The notes beneath the pieces are model-generated. The model worked only from the letters and a program-made list of their open reading frames with translations. It did no database searches and was not told the origin of the DNA. From the IMG/VR virus record IMGVR_UViG_3300012964_000020, positions 1 to 40,858 of that record: a stretch of 40,858 nt of DNA. One strand, 5' to 3'. Of this stretch, positions 24,391-32,202 are shown piece after piece (position 1 is the stretch's first letter; each line of letters starts with the position of its first letter). Origin of the DNA: a virus. Position numbers and translations under genes: made by a program.

Positions 24391-25563
24391 TTACTTCAAC
24401 ATATCTGGCACCGCTGTGGTTGTAGCCACCCGGCCAAACTCCTTGTGGTACGTAATTACTGTCATCTGTCGATCGGCGATCCAACCACCACGTGCCGCAT
24501 AGGCATCACGCGCGGCAATTGTCGGATGCTGCGTCACTATCATTCCGCTGTGTTCTTTTTCTTCGATGTGGTGTCTGTGTCCGGTGTGGCAGTATCGTCT
24601 GGTGGATGACCCCCATGCAACAGGAAACTGCGCAGCAAATAGTATAGGAAGCTGATCATTTTTTCTCAAGTGTCCGTGGTGAAAGGCCAACATGACCTTA
24701 CCGTGAGTATATACATAATAGGGTGTTTCTGACTCCATCACAGAGACACGTGGATCATCCGCGTACAGCAGACTGAATAGGTGCCGCAGCCAGACAGAGC
24801 TGGCCATATCATGGTTGCCTTCGGCGATTAATACGACTACTTTCTCGTGCTTCTGCAGGGCTTTATCGACCGCATGCCGCAATACACGAGTGCCAACTTG
24901 TACCACCTTACTGAAACGGCTATCCGCATCCAGGAGATGTCCGCCGGTGGGGGTGATAGCTTGCAAGCTATCAAAATGCAACCAATCCCCGAGTTGATTT
25001 ATGAACCCAATGTGTGCTGCTGGAGAGGCTTCGACCAGATAATCGATCGCGCCATTCAAGGTCCTTTCGGCTATCTCGAGGTCCCAATCCTCACCGGTCT
25101 CAGGTGCCCAAGCCTTCATCCCGATATGGCAGTCAGTCAAGGTATACAAATTGCACAGATTCTCCTGTGTTTGTGCTGGGGGCGGCACGGTGGGCGCTTT
25201 CGGGATATTTTCCACCAAAGCTTCTACCGCTGCGCGCATCGCGGCTTCTGCTTTCAGATCATCCAGTTTGGTTTTTACCCACTGCAGCTTGACCTCGCCA
25301 TCCTTGTATAGCGTGGACGTGCCGCGAAGGATTAGCGGGGCCGGAACGACATGATTGAGGTCATACTCTGGGTTGTATCCATGCATCGTTTCGATGACTG
25401 TAGCGCGCGCGGTAATGCCGCGCCTGGCGGCTAGCTGTAGTCGCCCCCGAAGGGTGCTCCGGGGAATGCCCAATAAAACAGCCGCGCCTCGCTTACTACC
25501 CGTCTTCTCAAACGCTTCAATTGCGGCATGCAGATCTTCGTCACTGCAAGGGGGGAGTGTCAT
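24391..25563 (-). CDS. HTH-metallophosphoesterase fusion (390 aa)
   Basis: N-terminal residues 8-45 (DEDLHAAIEAFEKTGSKRGA, then AVLLGIPRSTLRGRLQ) form a Fis/HTH-type DNA-binding helix-turn-helix. A linker (about 55-135, with Pro-rich PKAPTVPPPAQTQ) leads to a calcineurin-like metallophosphoesterase with all metal motifs: D144-x-H146 in LTDCHIGM, GD at 192-193 in NQLGDWLH, GNHD at 249-252, HHGH at 295-298 and GHRHH at 328-332. It should hydrolyse phosphodiester or phosphomonoester bonds; a nuclease acting on DNA is suggested by the HTH. It overlaps the 69-residue gene (ATGA) and is flanked by terminators, so it forms a separate two-gene unit beside the capsid gene. Confidence 0.85.
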   Translation of the reverse strand: MTLPPCSDEDLHAAIEAFEKTGSKRGAAVLLGIPRSTLRGRLQLAARRGITARATVIETMHGYNPEYDLNHVVPAPLILRGTSTLYKDGEVKLQWVKTKLDDLKAEAAMRAAVEALVENIPKAPTVPPPAQTQENLCNLYTLTDCHIGMKAWAPETGEDWDLEIAERTLNGAIDYLVEASPAAHIGFINQLGDWLHFDSLQAITPTGGHLLDADSRFSKVVQVGTRVLRHAVDKALQKHEKVVVLIAEGNHDMASSVWLRHLFSLLYADDPRVSVMESETPYYVYTHGKVMLAFHHGHLRKNDQLPILFAAQFPVAWGSSTRRYCHTGHRHHIEEKEHSGMIVTQHPTIAARDAYAARGGWIADRQMTVITYHKEFGRVATTTAVPDMLK

Positions 25564-25769
25564 GAGTGTAACCTCGGATTAAATAAATGGCATGGGGGAT
25601 CTTCTGGGAGTACTTCCGCGCCGCGATAGGCTTCGGGCTCTCCATTTTCATTGAAGGCCAGCACAGGGGGCGCCCCGAAACAGAGCAGTGCCCCCTCCAT
25701 ATTATGGGAAAACTTGCACACGGCACAGCAGTCCGCGGGAATTGTTGGGGTCAGTTTCGGTTTAGCCAT
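25560..25769 (-). CDS. Small cysteine-rich protein (69 aa)
   Basis: MAKPKLTPTIPADCCAVCKF, then a Cys at about residue 30 in ALLCFGAPP and PCHLFNP near the C-terminus. The pattern C-C-x-x-C ... C ... C-H could bind one zinc ion. It is first of a two-gene unit with the HTH-metallophosphoesterase, behind a TTGCTA/TATAAT promoter and GGAGG. The P-A-D-C-C-A-V-C-K-F and P-P-C-H-x-F blocks recall small phage proteins with an h-C-x-x-C-x-F ... C-x-x-x-P-P signature. Function unknown; partnership with the phosphoesterase is suggested by coupling. Confidence 0.7.
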   Translation of the reverse strand: MAKPKLTPTIPADCCAVCKFSHNMEGALLCFGAPPVLAFNENGEPEAYRGAEVLPEDPPCHLFNPRLHS

Positions 25770-25792
25770 AGCACCTCCGCGTAGATGTTTGG

Positions 25793-25822
25793 ATTATAAG
25801 CACAGGATCAAGTATTTAGCAA
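25793..25822 (-). promoter_or_regulatory. Internal late promoter after capsid gene
   Basis: On the minus strand TTGCTA, 18 bases and TATAAT are located between the capsid terminator (25830-25851) and the SD of the 69-residue gene. The -10 is consensus. The leader is short, about 15-20 bases before GGAGG. Confidence 0.65.
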
Positions 25823-25829
25823 GCCAAAG

Positions 25830-25851
25830 GAAAAACCCCCTTGCGGGGGTT
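25830..25851 (-). terminator. Rho-independent terminator after major capsid gene
   Basis: Minus-strand stem AACCCCC / GGGGGTT with loop GCAA and a following T run (TTTTT including the stem end), 25-46 bases after the capsid stop. A GNRA-type tetraloop adds stability. It should make capsid mRNA end here. Confidence 0.8.
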
Positions 25852-25875
25852 AGAAGTCTCTTAAAAATCAGAGAC

Positions 25876-26784
25876 TTACGCTGAACCGTAGACACCCAAC
25901 GGATCACTGACCCCGAATGAGTACCGCTCACGAGCCTTGTAACGTGCGTTGCCTGTCTCGAAATCGCCCAGCATCTCCTGTTTAACAGGAGCGCGAACGA
26001 AGTGTTTCAGGCCGTTGGGCACGTCTGTCAACAGGAACCACTGAGTGGTGTTGGTCAACCAGTGGTTGACGGTATAACCTTCAGGGATCGAGCCGTTGGT
26101 CAGGATCGCGTTGATATCACGGTCAGCAGTGCCAGGACGCTCGGCTTTGGAACCATCCAGAAGACGGGAAGCTACGAACATCAGTGCAGGCGGAACCACC
26201 AGCTTGCGAGGTTTGGCGGCGATCAGCAGGCCTTTCTCATCAGTCCAGCTTGCCATGGCGATAATCGCATTTTCCAGCGAGGTCTCGTTCAGGTCAGCGT
26301 GGGCAGCCGGACGGTTCGAGTTGGTCGCACCATTCACCAGCGGGTGATCAGTAGCCAGCAGAGACTTACCATCACCGTACAGATACGAGCCAGAGGTCGC
26401 ATTGTTCAGGATGGCGGCTGCCTTCACTTGCTTGGTGTAGGCCATACCACGAGCCAGTGCTTTGGTGTAGCGAGCAGAGAGTGAGTCGTACAGGTTGTCC
26501 TCTACGGCTTCCTCGGTGATCGCAAAACCCATCGCAATGGTTTCGTGAGTGAAGCGTGCCACATAGGCTTCCTGTGCAGCATCATAAGTGATGCCAGCAC
26601 CCTCGGCCTTAACTGGGGCGGCGCCAAAACCAGCCAGTTTAACTTCTTCTTCAAAGGAACGCTCAGAGGTCTCGATTTCATAGATCTCTTTGTGCTCTTC
26701 ACCATATCGGTTGTACTCCAGACCGAACAAAGCATTCAGGCCGGGGAGCAACTCTTTCAGTAACTGCGAACGACTAATAGCCAT
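25876..26784 (-). CDS. Major capsid protein, Mu gpT-like
   Basis: 302 residues. Signature stretches of the Mu-like major head subunit (gpT) family: KEIYEIETSERSFEEEVKLA, GFGAAPVKAEGAGITYD, then RFTHETIAMGFAITEEAVED, LLATDHPLVNGATNSN, LIAAKPRKLVVPPALMFVAS and RDINAILTNG. It has the HK97-type layout with an N-terminal arm (ISRSQLLKELLPGLNALFG) and no large cleaved delta domain. A separate scaffold gene lies upstream. AAGGAG precedes the ATG and a terminator follows the gene. Forms the capsid lattice. Assignment rests on several conserved blocks and is strong. Confidence 0.88.
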   Translation of the reverse strand: MAISRSQLLKELLPGLNALFGLEYNRYGEEHKEIYEIETSERSFEEEVKLAGFGAAPVKAEGAGITYDAAQEAYVARFTHETIAMGFAITEEAVEDNLYDSLSARYTKALARGMAYTKQVKAAAILNNATSGSYLYGDGKSLLATDHPLVNGATNSNRPAAHADLNETSLENAIIAMASWTDEKGLLIAAKPRKLVVPPALMFVASRLLDGSKAERPGTADRDINAILTNGSIPEGYTVNHWLTNTTQWFLLTDVPNGLKHFVRAPVKQEMLGDFETGNARYKARERYSFGVSDPLGVYGSA

Positions 26785-26796
26785 GTCTTATTCTCC

Positions 26797-27381
26797 TTAT
26801 TGACCGGTGGGGAAATCGTACGCATGGGTTTGCCAATTGTACTTTACGATAACATCGGTGTAAGTGCTGCCATCACCACTCAACACGTCCACAATGCGGA
26901 ACGGGAAGGTGTTGGTAGTGGCCGCGCCGGTGCAGTAAGACTTGGCTACGCCGGTTACAGAGTCTGCAGCCGAGTACACGAAGTTCACATTCAGGCCAAT
27001 CGAAGTATATGTCAGGGCTGCGTCCACACGAGTCTGGAACAGTACTGTCGGATCATCGACAACTTTTGCGAAGATGTTGGTATAACCGGTCGAATCGGCC
27101 GGCAGATATTGGCTGTGCTGCTGCTGCTTCAGTGTTGGATCATTGAAACGCAAGCCAACCAGCACGCCGATTGGAGTGTTGGTGCTCAGGGTACCAGCGG
27201 CCGGAGCGGCAGCACCTACGACTTTTGCCACGCCTGCAGCAGAAGTAATGAGTGCGCCTTGGCCGAAGGCATAGGTGTTGTTGCCTGGAGTAACAACGAA
27301 TTCGCGGATGGTACCACCCGAGAATGCTTTGCCGCCCAGCAACTGTACAGGTTTAAGCCCGTAACCAGTAGTGATCGCCAT
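26797..27381 (-). CDS. Head protein, possible decoration/vertex protein (194 aa)
   Basis: Directly upstream of the capsid gene. MAITTGYGLKPVQLLGGKAF, then a beta domain with FVVTPGNNTYAFGQGALIT, TNTPIGVLVGLRFNDPTLK and a C-terminal IVKYNWQTHAYDFPTGQ. The G-L-K-P-V-x-L-x-G-G start and the G-V-L-V-G-h-x-F-x-D motif belong to small head proteins next to gpT-like capsid genes. SD AAAGGA is good. Beta-rich with few charges, so a decoration or cement protein is likely; I cannot name it precisely. Confidence 0.65.
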   Translation of the reverse strand: MAITTGYGLKPVQLLGGKAFSGGTIREFVVTPGNNTYAFGQGALITSAAGVAKVVGAAAPAAGTLSTNTPIGVLVGLRFNDPTLKQQQHSQYLPADSTGYTNIFAKVVDDPTVLFQTRVDAALTYTSIGLNVNFVYSAADSVTGVAKSYCTGAATTNTFPFRIVDVLSGDGSTYTDVIVKYNWQTHAYDFPTGQ

Positions 27382-27433
27382 CGTATATTCCTTTCAAAAA
27401 TATGCTAAAAATAACGGTGGCAGTCGTTCCCTT

Positions 27434-27892
27434 CTACCTGCCGTTCCCAAAAGTGATCTTTGTATCCCGTTCCTTGAAGAGCGGCATCCGCGGATCATTC
27501 TCTCTATCAACCTGCGCATCTACGGATTCCATCTGCCCACGGGCCTGATTCTCGTAGTACTTCTGGCGCTGGTTAAACATCTCTGCCGGCATGCGGCATA
27601 ATACGAGCCCACCTACTTCAATCAATCCGGAGTTTTTGGCATCGCCATCTACTGCCAACATCAGCTCAGGGTAATCCTCCAAGCGACATGGCTCCCAACC
27701 TTCACGCATCGAACGCGACATATTGGTTGGATCAGCGATTCCCAGAACCGACCTGCGAATCCATTTATGCTCGATACCTTCAACGTAGTGCGGTTCTGGT
27801 AAGAGATCCGCTGGCTTCCACATCTGTGGGCGGGCCGCTGCTTCACGGGTTTCAGTTGTACGAGACAAACGTGGTTTTACGGGTTCTGTCAT
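27434..27892 (-). CDS. Conserved head-module protein (152 aa)
   Basis: ATG 27892 is chosen: GGAG lies about 7 bases upstream, inside the last codons of the scaffold gene; the frame extends to 27925 but without a ribosome site. Content: KPRLSRTTETREAAARPQMW, EGIEHKWIRRSVLGIADPTN, MSRSMREGWEPCRLEDYPEL, then GLIEVGGLVLCRMPAEMFNQ and a helical RQKYYENQARGQMESVDAQ. The R-x-x-x-R-E-G-W-x-P and G-G-L-V-L-C-x-M-P blocks recur in proteins between scaffold and capsid genes of environmental podoviruses. Function unknown; probably head assembly. Confidence 0.65.
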   Translation of the reverse strand: MTEPVKPRLSRTTETREAAARPQMWKPADLLPEPHYVEGIEHKWIRRSVLGIADPTNMSRSMREGWEPCRLEDYPELMLAVDGDAKNSGLIEVGGLVLCRMPAEMFNQRQKYYENQARGQMESVDAQVDRENDPRMPLFKERDTKITFGNGR

Positions 27893-27893
27893 T

Positions 27894-28853
27894 TTATTTC
27901 TCCAGTTTTGCAAGTTCAACGGCATACTGCTCAGGTGTGATACCCATGCGGCGTGCTACAGCGACTTGTGATTGAGTGAGTGTTATGCGTCGTGCTGTCT
28001 TGGTGGACCGCGTTACCGGTGCGACAACTGACGTAGGCTTTTTCTTCGGTGCGTCTCCCCAGTCGTACGACGGGAATGCGGCGCGCATCTCAGAGTTCAA
28101 CTTTTTGTAGTATTGGTCAGCATCAATGCCTGGGTCTATACCTTCAGCGACGATCTCATCATGGATGGCATAAGCCATGTTTGTCATGCGACGATCTGCG
28201 CCAAACCACTTGTTTTTTGCTGCCCATTCCTTGGCGTCCGGGTCGGGTTCTGGGACCGATGCCTGTGACGGTTGCTGGCTTTGTACCATAGGTTGCTGCT
28301 GTTGTCCAGTATTTTCTTTACGGACTGCAGCTTGCCGGCTCCATGTCTCTGCATCTTTCTTCTCCGCCGCGATAGACGCCATACGTTCCTGAGCGTCAGC
28401 CATCTTGGCTGCATCTCCGGTCTCATAGGCGGTAATGTAGTCCCGTTTCGCCGAGGCCATTGCCAAGTCTGCTTTCTCTTTGGCTTGAGAGATGAACGCA
28501 TCTTCGCCCTGAGTGTAGCGAGCTTCCAGCGCTTTCTTCTCCTCCAGAACACGACGCGCGTACTCGATCGCAGCGTCACGCTCACGGGCGGCGGCTTCCT
28601 TGGCTCGGCGCTCGTCGTGGATACCGTGCTTCATCTTGGCAATACGGCGCTTGACGTTCTCGGAATACTCTTCCATCTCTTCGTCAGACGGCTCCGCCTC
28701 GCCTTCTGGCAGGGGCTTGCGGTTGCGATCTTCCTTCGGTGTGTCGTCCACAACCTCTACTTCAATGCCATCGCCATCAGCGATGACAACTTCCAGCTCT
28801 TCACTGGGTTTCTCTCCTGGCTTCAGGATATCCTTCTCATCAGGCAAACTCAT
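27894..28853 (-). CDS. Scaffolding protein
   Basis: 319 residues, very acidic at the N-terminus (EELEVVIADGDGIEVEVVDD), then long charged coiled-coil helices (about 65-180; ARERDAAIEYARRVLEEKKA, and DAQERMASIAAEKKDAETW), a Gln/Pro-rich hinge (GQQQQPMVQSQQPSQ) and a folded C-terminal part (AKEWAAKNKWFGADRRMTNM) ending with basic helices RITLTQSQVAVARRMGITPE. This is the classic scaffold architecture: acidic, helical, capsid-binding basic tail. It lies two genes before the major capsid gene. AAAGGAG precedes the ATG. Confidence 0.75.
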   Translation of the reverse strand: MSLPDEKDILKPGEKPSEELEVVIADGDGIEVEVVDDTPKEDRNRKPLPEGEAEPSDEEMEEYSENVKRRIAKMKHGIHDERRAKEAAARERDAAIEYARRVLEEKKALEARYTQGEDAFISQAKEKADLAMASAKRDYITAYETGDAAKMADAQERMASIAAEKKDAETWSRQAAVRKENTGQQQQPMVQSQQPSQASVPEPDPDAKEWAAKNKWFGADRRMTNMAYAIHDEIVAEGIDPGIDADQYYKKLNSEMRAAFPSYDWGDAPKKKPTSVVAPVTRSTKTARRITLTQSQVAVARRMGITPEQYAVELAKLEK

Positions 28854-28882
28854 TTGGTGCTCCTTTCTGCGCTATGGCGGCG

Positions 28883-29329
28883 TTAAATCCTTGAATAGCC
28901 CCGTGGGTCCTGCACAACCGCTTCCACCGTATCATCGTTCACGAGCCGGAACTCAACTCCGTGCAGCTTGAACCGTGTGCCTGCATACGCGCGCAGCAAA
29001 ACAAAATCGCCTTCCTTGCAGTAGGGGCCGTTCGGAAACCGGGTGGTGTCCTTGTAGCAATCCGGCCCCATCTTGATAACGAACCCCACAACAGTGGCAA
29101 TCTCATCATTGCGTACCACTGCGTCCGCCTTCAGGATACCGCTGTCGTACTTCACCTCAATTTTCGGGAGACCAATCAGCATTTTGTACCCTTTCGGTTC
29201 TGGCAGCTGGGAGGCCTTTTCCGCCGCTGGGTCGACAGCCTCGTCCGCAGGGGATTCAACTGCTTCTTTCTGTGTTGCTTCGCGTGCTTTCTCCTTCGCC
29301 AGGTAGTCTGGCAATACGAGCTCACTCAT
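28883..29329 (-). CDS. GroES-like co-chaperonin (148 aa)
   Basis: An N-terminal Ala/Glu-rich region (1-45) is followed by a GroES fold: KGYKMLIGLPKIEVKYDSG then ILKADAV (mobile-loop region), VVGFVIKMGPDCYKD, then CKEGDFVLLRAYAGTRFKLH and GVEFRLVNDDTVEAVV. The last blocks line up with bacterial GroES (h-x-x-G-D-x-V-L-h-x-x-Y-x-G-T-x-h-x-h-x-G-x-E-Y/F-x-h-h-x-x-D-D-h-h-A-V). The expected role is to cap host GroEL and help fold the capsid protein, as T4 gp31 does. It is located between portal and scaffold genes, behind AAGGAG. The N-terminal extension is unusual for GroES. Family match is good, function inferred. Confidence 0.7.
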   Translation of the reverse strand: MSELVLPDYLAKEKAREATQKEAVESPADEAVDPAAEKASQLPEPKGYKMLIGLPKIEVKYDSGILKADAVVRNDEIATVVGFVIKMGPDCYKDTTRFPNGPYCKEGDFVLLRAYAGTRFKLHGVEFRLVNDDTVEAVVQDPRGYSRI

Positions 29330-29378
29330 TTACATCTCCTTGTATGCACCCTTTAAGTGGTGGGTGTGGCCACTGTTA

Positions 29379-29570
29379 CTATTCCTGCCGGTCGAAGCGT
29401 TCCATCACCTCGTCCAATTTCTCCAGCGCCTGGGTAACCCCCCGGCGTTGCCCGGTCAGGCGTACATAGTCATCCCATGTCTTTACCCCGGACAAAATAC
29501 TTGTCTCAATAAACCGTAGATCATTCTCTATCTCTTCCCGCGCGGCGCGGGCGAAAGCGACGACGCTCAT
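29379..29570 (-). CDS. Small helical protein after portal (63 aa)
   Basis: An ATGA overlap joins it to the portal gene. VAFARAAREEIENDLRFIET, then KTWDDYVRLTGQRRGVTQAL and EKLDEVMERFDRQE form two to three amphipathic helices. Short helical proteins with a W-x-x-Y-x-x-h-x-G-x-x-x-G pattern commonly follow portal genes of this podovirus type. The W-D-D-Y...R-G-x-x-x-A-h-E-x-h motif suggests a protein-protein interface. No known function; likely portal- or scaffold-associated. Confidence 0.65.
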   Translation of the reverse strand: MSVVAFARAAREEIENDLRFIETSILSGVKTWDDYVRLTGQRRGVTQALEKLDEVMERFDRQE

Positions 29571-32191
29571 TTAGTCTCTCCTTTTTTCATATGCTCCTTG
29601 GCGGAGTGCATTGCAGCATTGATCAGACGCTGTTCTTCAGCCTGTTTCATCTTCTGCTTGTGCGCTTCACTGACATGCAAGGTTTTCTGGTTATGTGCTT
29701 GCGCTTGAGTGGCTACTCCGAGAGCGTGCTGCTGGGCTTGCTGCGCCATCTGTTGCTGGTGCTGCTCGGCATTGTGCTGCATCTGTTGCGCGTGCTCTTG
29801 CGCAACTTGCTCCGGCGTTGGGCCGGTCGCTGACTGCTCCGCATCGAACTGGGCTGCTTTTATCACGGCCTCTGTAGCCTGCTGCTTGTCATCGTGCGCA
29901 TGCTGGGCATCTACCTTGCCGGCGTCTAGCGCGAGTTTCTGCATGGCAATCTCATAATCCTTGTCGATCTTGTATTTGGCTATCTGATTTTTTTCCTTAT
30001 CAATCGCAGTTTGTTGTTGCTGTTGTTGCAGGACGGGATCTTGCGCAGCTTGTTGGGCTGCAGCCTGCGCTGCCTCGGTCTGGTGTTGCTGCAGTAGTTG
30101 CTGCGCGGCCTGGGCCATTACAACACTTAGCTGCTTCTCGACTTCCGGCGCCATCTTCTCATCGCCCTGTGGGAGTGGTGCGCCCATCTGCTGTTCGATC
30201 CGACGACGATACTCAAAGGCGACGTGCTCCGCAATATGAGCATTCGCCGCTGCCGCAATCATCTGCGCATTCGGCATCTGACCGATGATCTGCTGGATAT
30301 GGGGGTCTTGTTGCGCGGCCATGTGTGCCTTCAGGTGAGACTCATGATCCTGATACGCAAACGCCTTCACCGGTTTCCCGTTGATGATATCCATGTTCTC
30401 GATAATCGGGTCTTTCGGATTCTGATCTGCGCTCGCGGGGATCAGCTTCTCCACATTCTTGATACCCAAGGTCAGTAGCATCTGGCGGTTCAACTCCACC
30501 TGATCATATATCGATGGGTTGGCTTGCGCCATCTGCATCACCGCTTGGTACTGTACCACCCGCTGGCTCATAGTAGCCGCGTTCGGGTCGGACACAGGAA
30601 TGATCTCGGAGATCTCGTAATCCTCCTGCTTGATCTGGCGGCCTTCCTCGACATCGTAGTCGTAGTCTTCTGGCAGCTGGTCCTTGATAATGCCGTGCAG
30701 CAGCTGCAATTCCTCTTTCATACTGGCATGCAAACGCGCCTGAATAGCCGTCATCACTTTCAAACTACGCTCAAGGATGGCCAGTGTGGTCCCGACTGGT
30801 GCCTCCTGGTTCATATCCGAGGCGTTCAGATCACTGACCGCGGCCATGCGGCGGCCTTCCTCAACTACCTCGTTGAACAGAGCCAATAATGTCTGGCTAG
30901 GCTCCTTGAACGGAAGCGGGATCAGATTGTCACGCAGGTTGCCACTTGGCACATCCACATCCCGGAACTCGCCTGGCTCTAGCGGGTCACTGTCTCGCTG
31001 AACGCGGATACCCTTTGCTTTAAAGCCAGCCGGCAAGTTAGCCAGAGTGCCGGCATCGATCAGCTGGCGTACTAGTGATGTGGCTGAGCTGGCAAAGCCG
31101 CCCACCAGATGGACCAACCCCATACCGTAAAACCCGAAGCCGGGAACGTAGATGTAGTGAACGAAATGCTGCACGCGCTTCTTGGTTTTATCGTCGATCT
31201 TCCAGTTACGATAGATAGACAGGACAGTTCGGTCTTGCAGATTGAACGTCACGATGAACGGCAGCATGATTCCTGTTTGCTGCCCCTTCTCGTCTACATC
31301 CTCATAGCCTTCAATCTCCAGATCGATGTGCATCTCTACCAGTTCCAACCGATCGTCATCCAACGCGACCGCGCCGGTAATCTTATCCTTGGAACTCTGC
31401 TTGGTGCTCTTGGTTGGTTCTTCCAACTCGACGTCGCGGTAGAACCCGGCGACCTGCAGCTTCTTGATATCGTTCTTCGACTTGCGCATGCGGTGCGCGA
31501 GGCGTGGTGTCGTGGAGATATCCGACGCGCCGTACGGTACAACCAGGTCTTCAGCTGCAACAAACACCGAAGTCTGGCGGTCCAGGCTCGGGTCGAAGTA
31601 CACTTTCTTGAATGCAGACCCTGTAATGGCCAGATTCCACAGCATGCGCTCATGTTCCGGCCGATATTCCTTCATCTGGGTGGTCAAACGCCAGTTCATA
31701 TCGTTCTTTACGCGCTCGGCCGCCTTATCTTTGACCGGATCGGACTTGCCGATGATCATAGCCTTGCAAATGCCTTGGGCACTGAAGGTTTCCGTGATAC
31801 TTTCAGCCTGAAAACGCACCGCTGCCTCGGCCATCAGGGGGTGTACGACGCCACAGGCCCCATCCCAAGGTTCCGTGCGCTCTTCCAGCCCCAAACCGAG
31901 CAGTTTGATACCCTCTTCCAGCATTTTTTCCCAGTCTGCGCGGGAACGGAGGTCATTATCGTACGCTTCCGCGACTTCTTCGGCGATTTTTCCAAGGATT
32001 TCAGTATCCAGGTCCTCAGCAATGTTCTTATAGAACTCATCGTGAAGTATTTCAGCCGGGTCATCAACCAAACTGTGTTCGTCAGTGCCCTCATCCTCGT
32101 CATCGGGCGGCAGAACGACCTCGATATCCATCGGATCTTCCTCACCGGTGAGTTCTTTGCGTGAATCTTGATGCATCGAAGGTACAATCAT
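29567..32191 (-). CDS. Portal protein (874 aa)
   Basis: Forms the dodecameric gate through which DNA is packaged and ejected. ATG 32191 is preferred over TTG 32206 because AGAGGA lies 6 bases before it. The acidic N-terminus is followed by RSRADWEKMLEEGIKLLGLG, ERTEPWDGACGVVHPLMAEA, AVRFQAES and RPEHERMLWNLAITGSAFKK, the block set of large podovirus portals (P22-type size class). The stem/clip region includes GFGFYGMGLVHLVGGFASSA and PLPFKEPSQTLLALFNEVVE. The last ~250 residues are a Gln/Ala-rich helical barrel (for example QAAQQLLQQHQTEAAQAAAQ), as in P22-like portals. It starts 11 bases after the terminase gene. Confidence 0.85.
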   Translation of the reverse strand: MIVPSMHQDSRKELTGEEDPMDIEVVLPPDDEDEGTDEHSLVDDPAEILHDEFYKNIAEDLDTEILGKIAEEVAEAYDNDLRSRADWEKMLEEGIKLLGLGLEERTEPWDGACGVVHPLMAEAAVRFQAESITETFSAQGICKAMIIGKSDPVKDKAAERVKNDMNWRLTTQMKEYRPEHERMLWNLAITGSAFKKVYFDPSLDRQTSVFVAAEDLVVPYGASDISTTPRLAHRMRKSKNDIKKLQVAGFYRDVELEEPTKSTKQSSKDKITGAVALDDDRLELVEMHIDLEIEGYEDVDEKGQQTGIMLPFIVTFNLQDRTVLSIYRNWKIDDKTKKRVQHFVHYIYVPGFGFYGMGLVHLVGGFASSATSLVRQLIDAGTLANLPAGFKAKGIRVQRDSDPLEPGEFRDVDVPSGNLRDNLIPLPFKEPSQTLLALFNEVVEEGRRMAAVSDLNASDMNQEAPVGTTLAILERSLKVMTAIQARLHASMKEELQLLHGIIKDQLPEDYDYDVEEGRQIKQEDYEISEIIPVSDPNAATMSQRVVQYQAVMQMAQANPSIYDQVELNRQMLLTLGIKNVEKLIPASADQNPKDPIIENMDIINGKPVKAFAYQDHESHLKAHMAAQQDPHIQQIIGQMPNAQMIAAAANAHIAEHVAFEYRRRIEQQMGAPLPQGDEKMAPEVEKQLSVVMAQAAQQLLQQHQTEAAQAAAQQAAQDPVLQQQQQQTAIDKEKNQIAKYKIDKDYEIAMQKLALDAGKVDAQHAHDDKQQATEAVIKAAQFDAEQSATGPTPEQVAQEHAQQMQHNAEQHQQQMAQQAQQHALGVATQAQAHNQKTLHVSEAHKQKMKQAEEQRLINAAMHSAKEHMKKGETK

Positions 32192-32202
32192 GCTCTTTCC
32201 TC

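Noticed and set aside
31109-32164. 351-codon plus-strand frame opposite the portal gene
   Set aside because: Antisense to a well-supported portal with clear family motifs; no promoter or SD.
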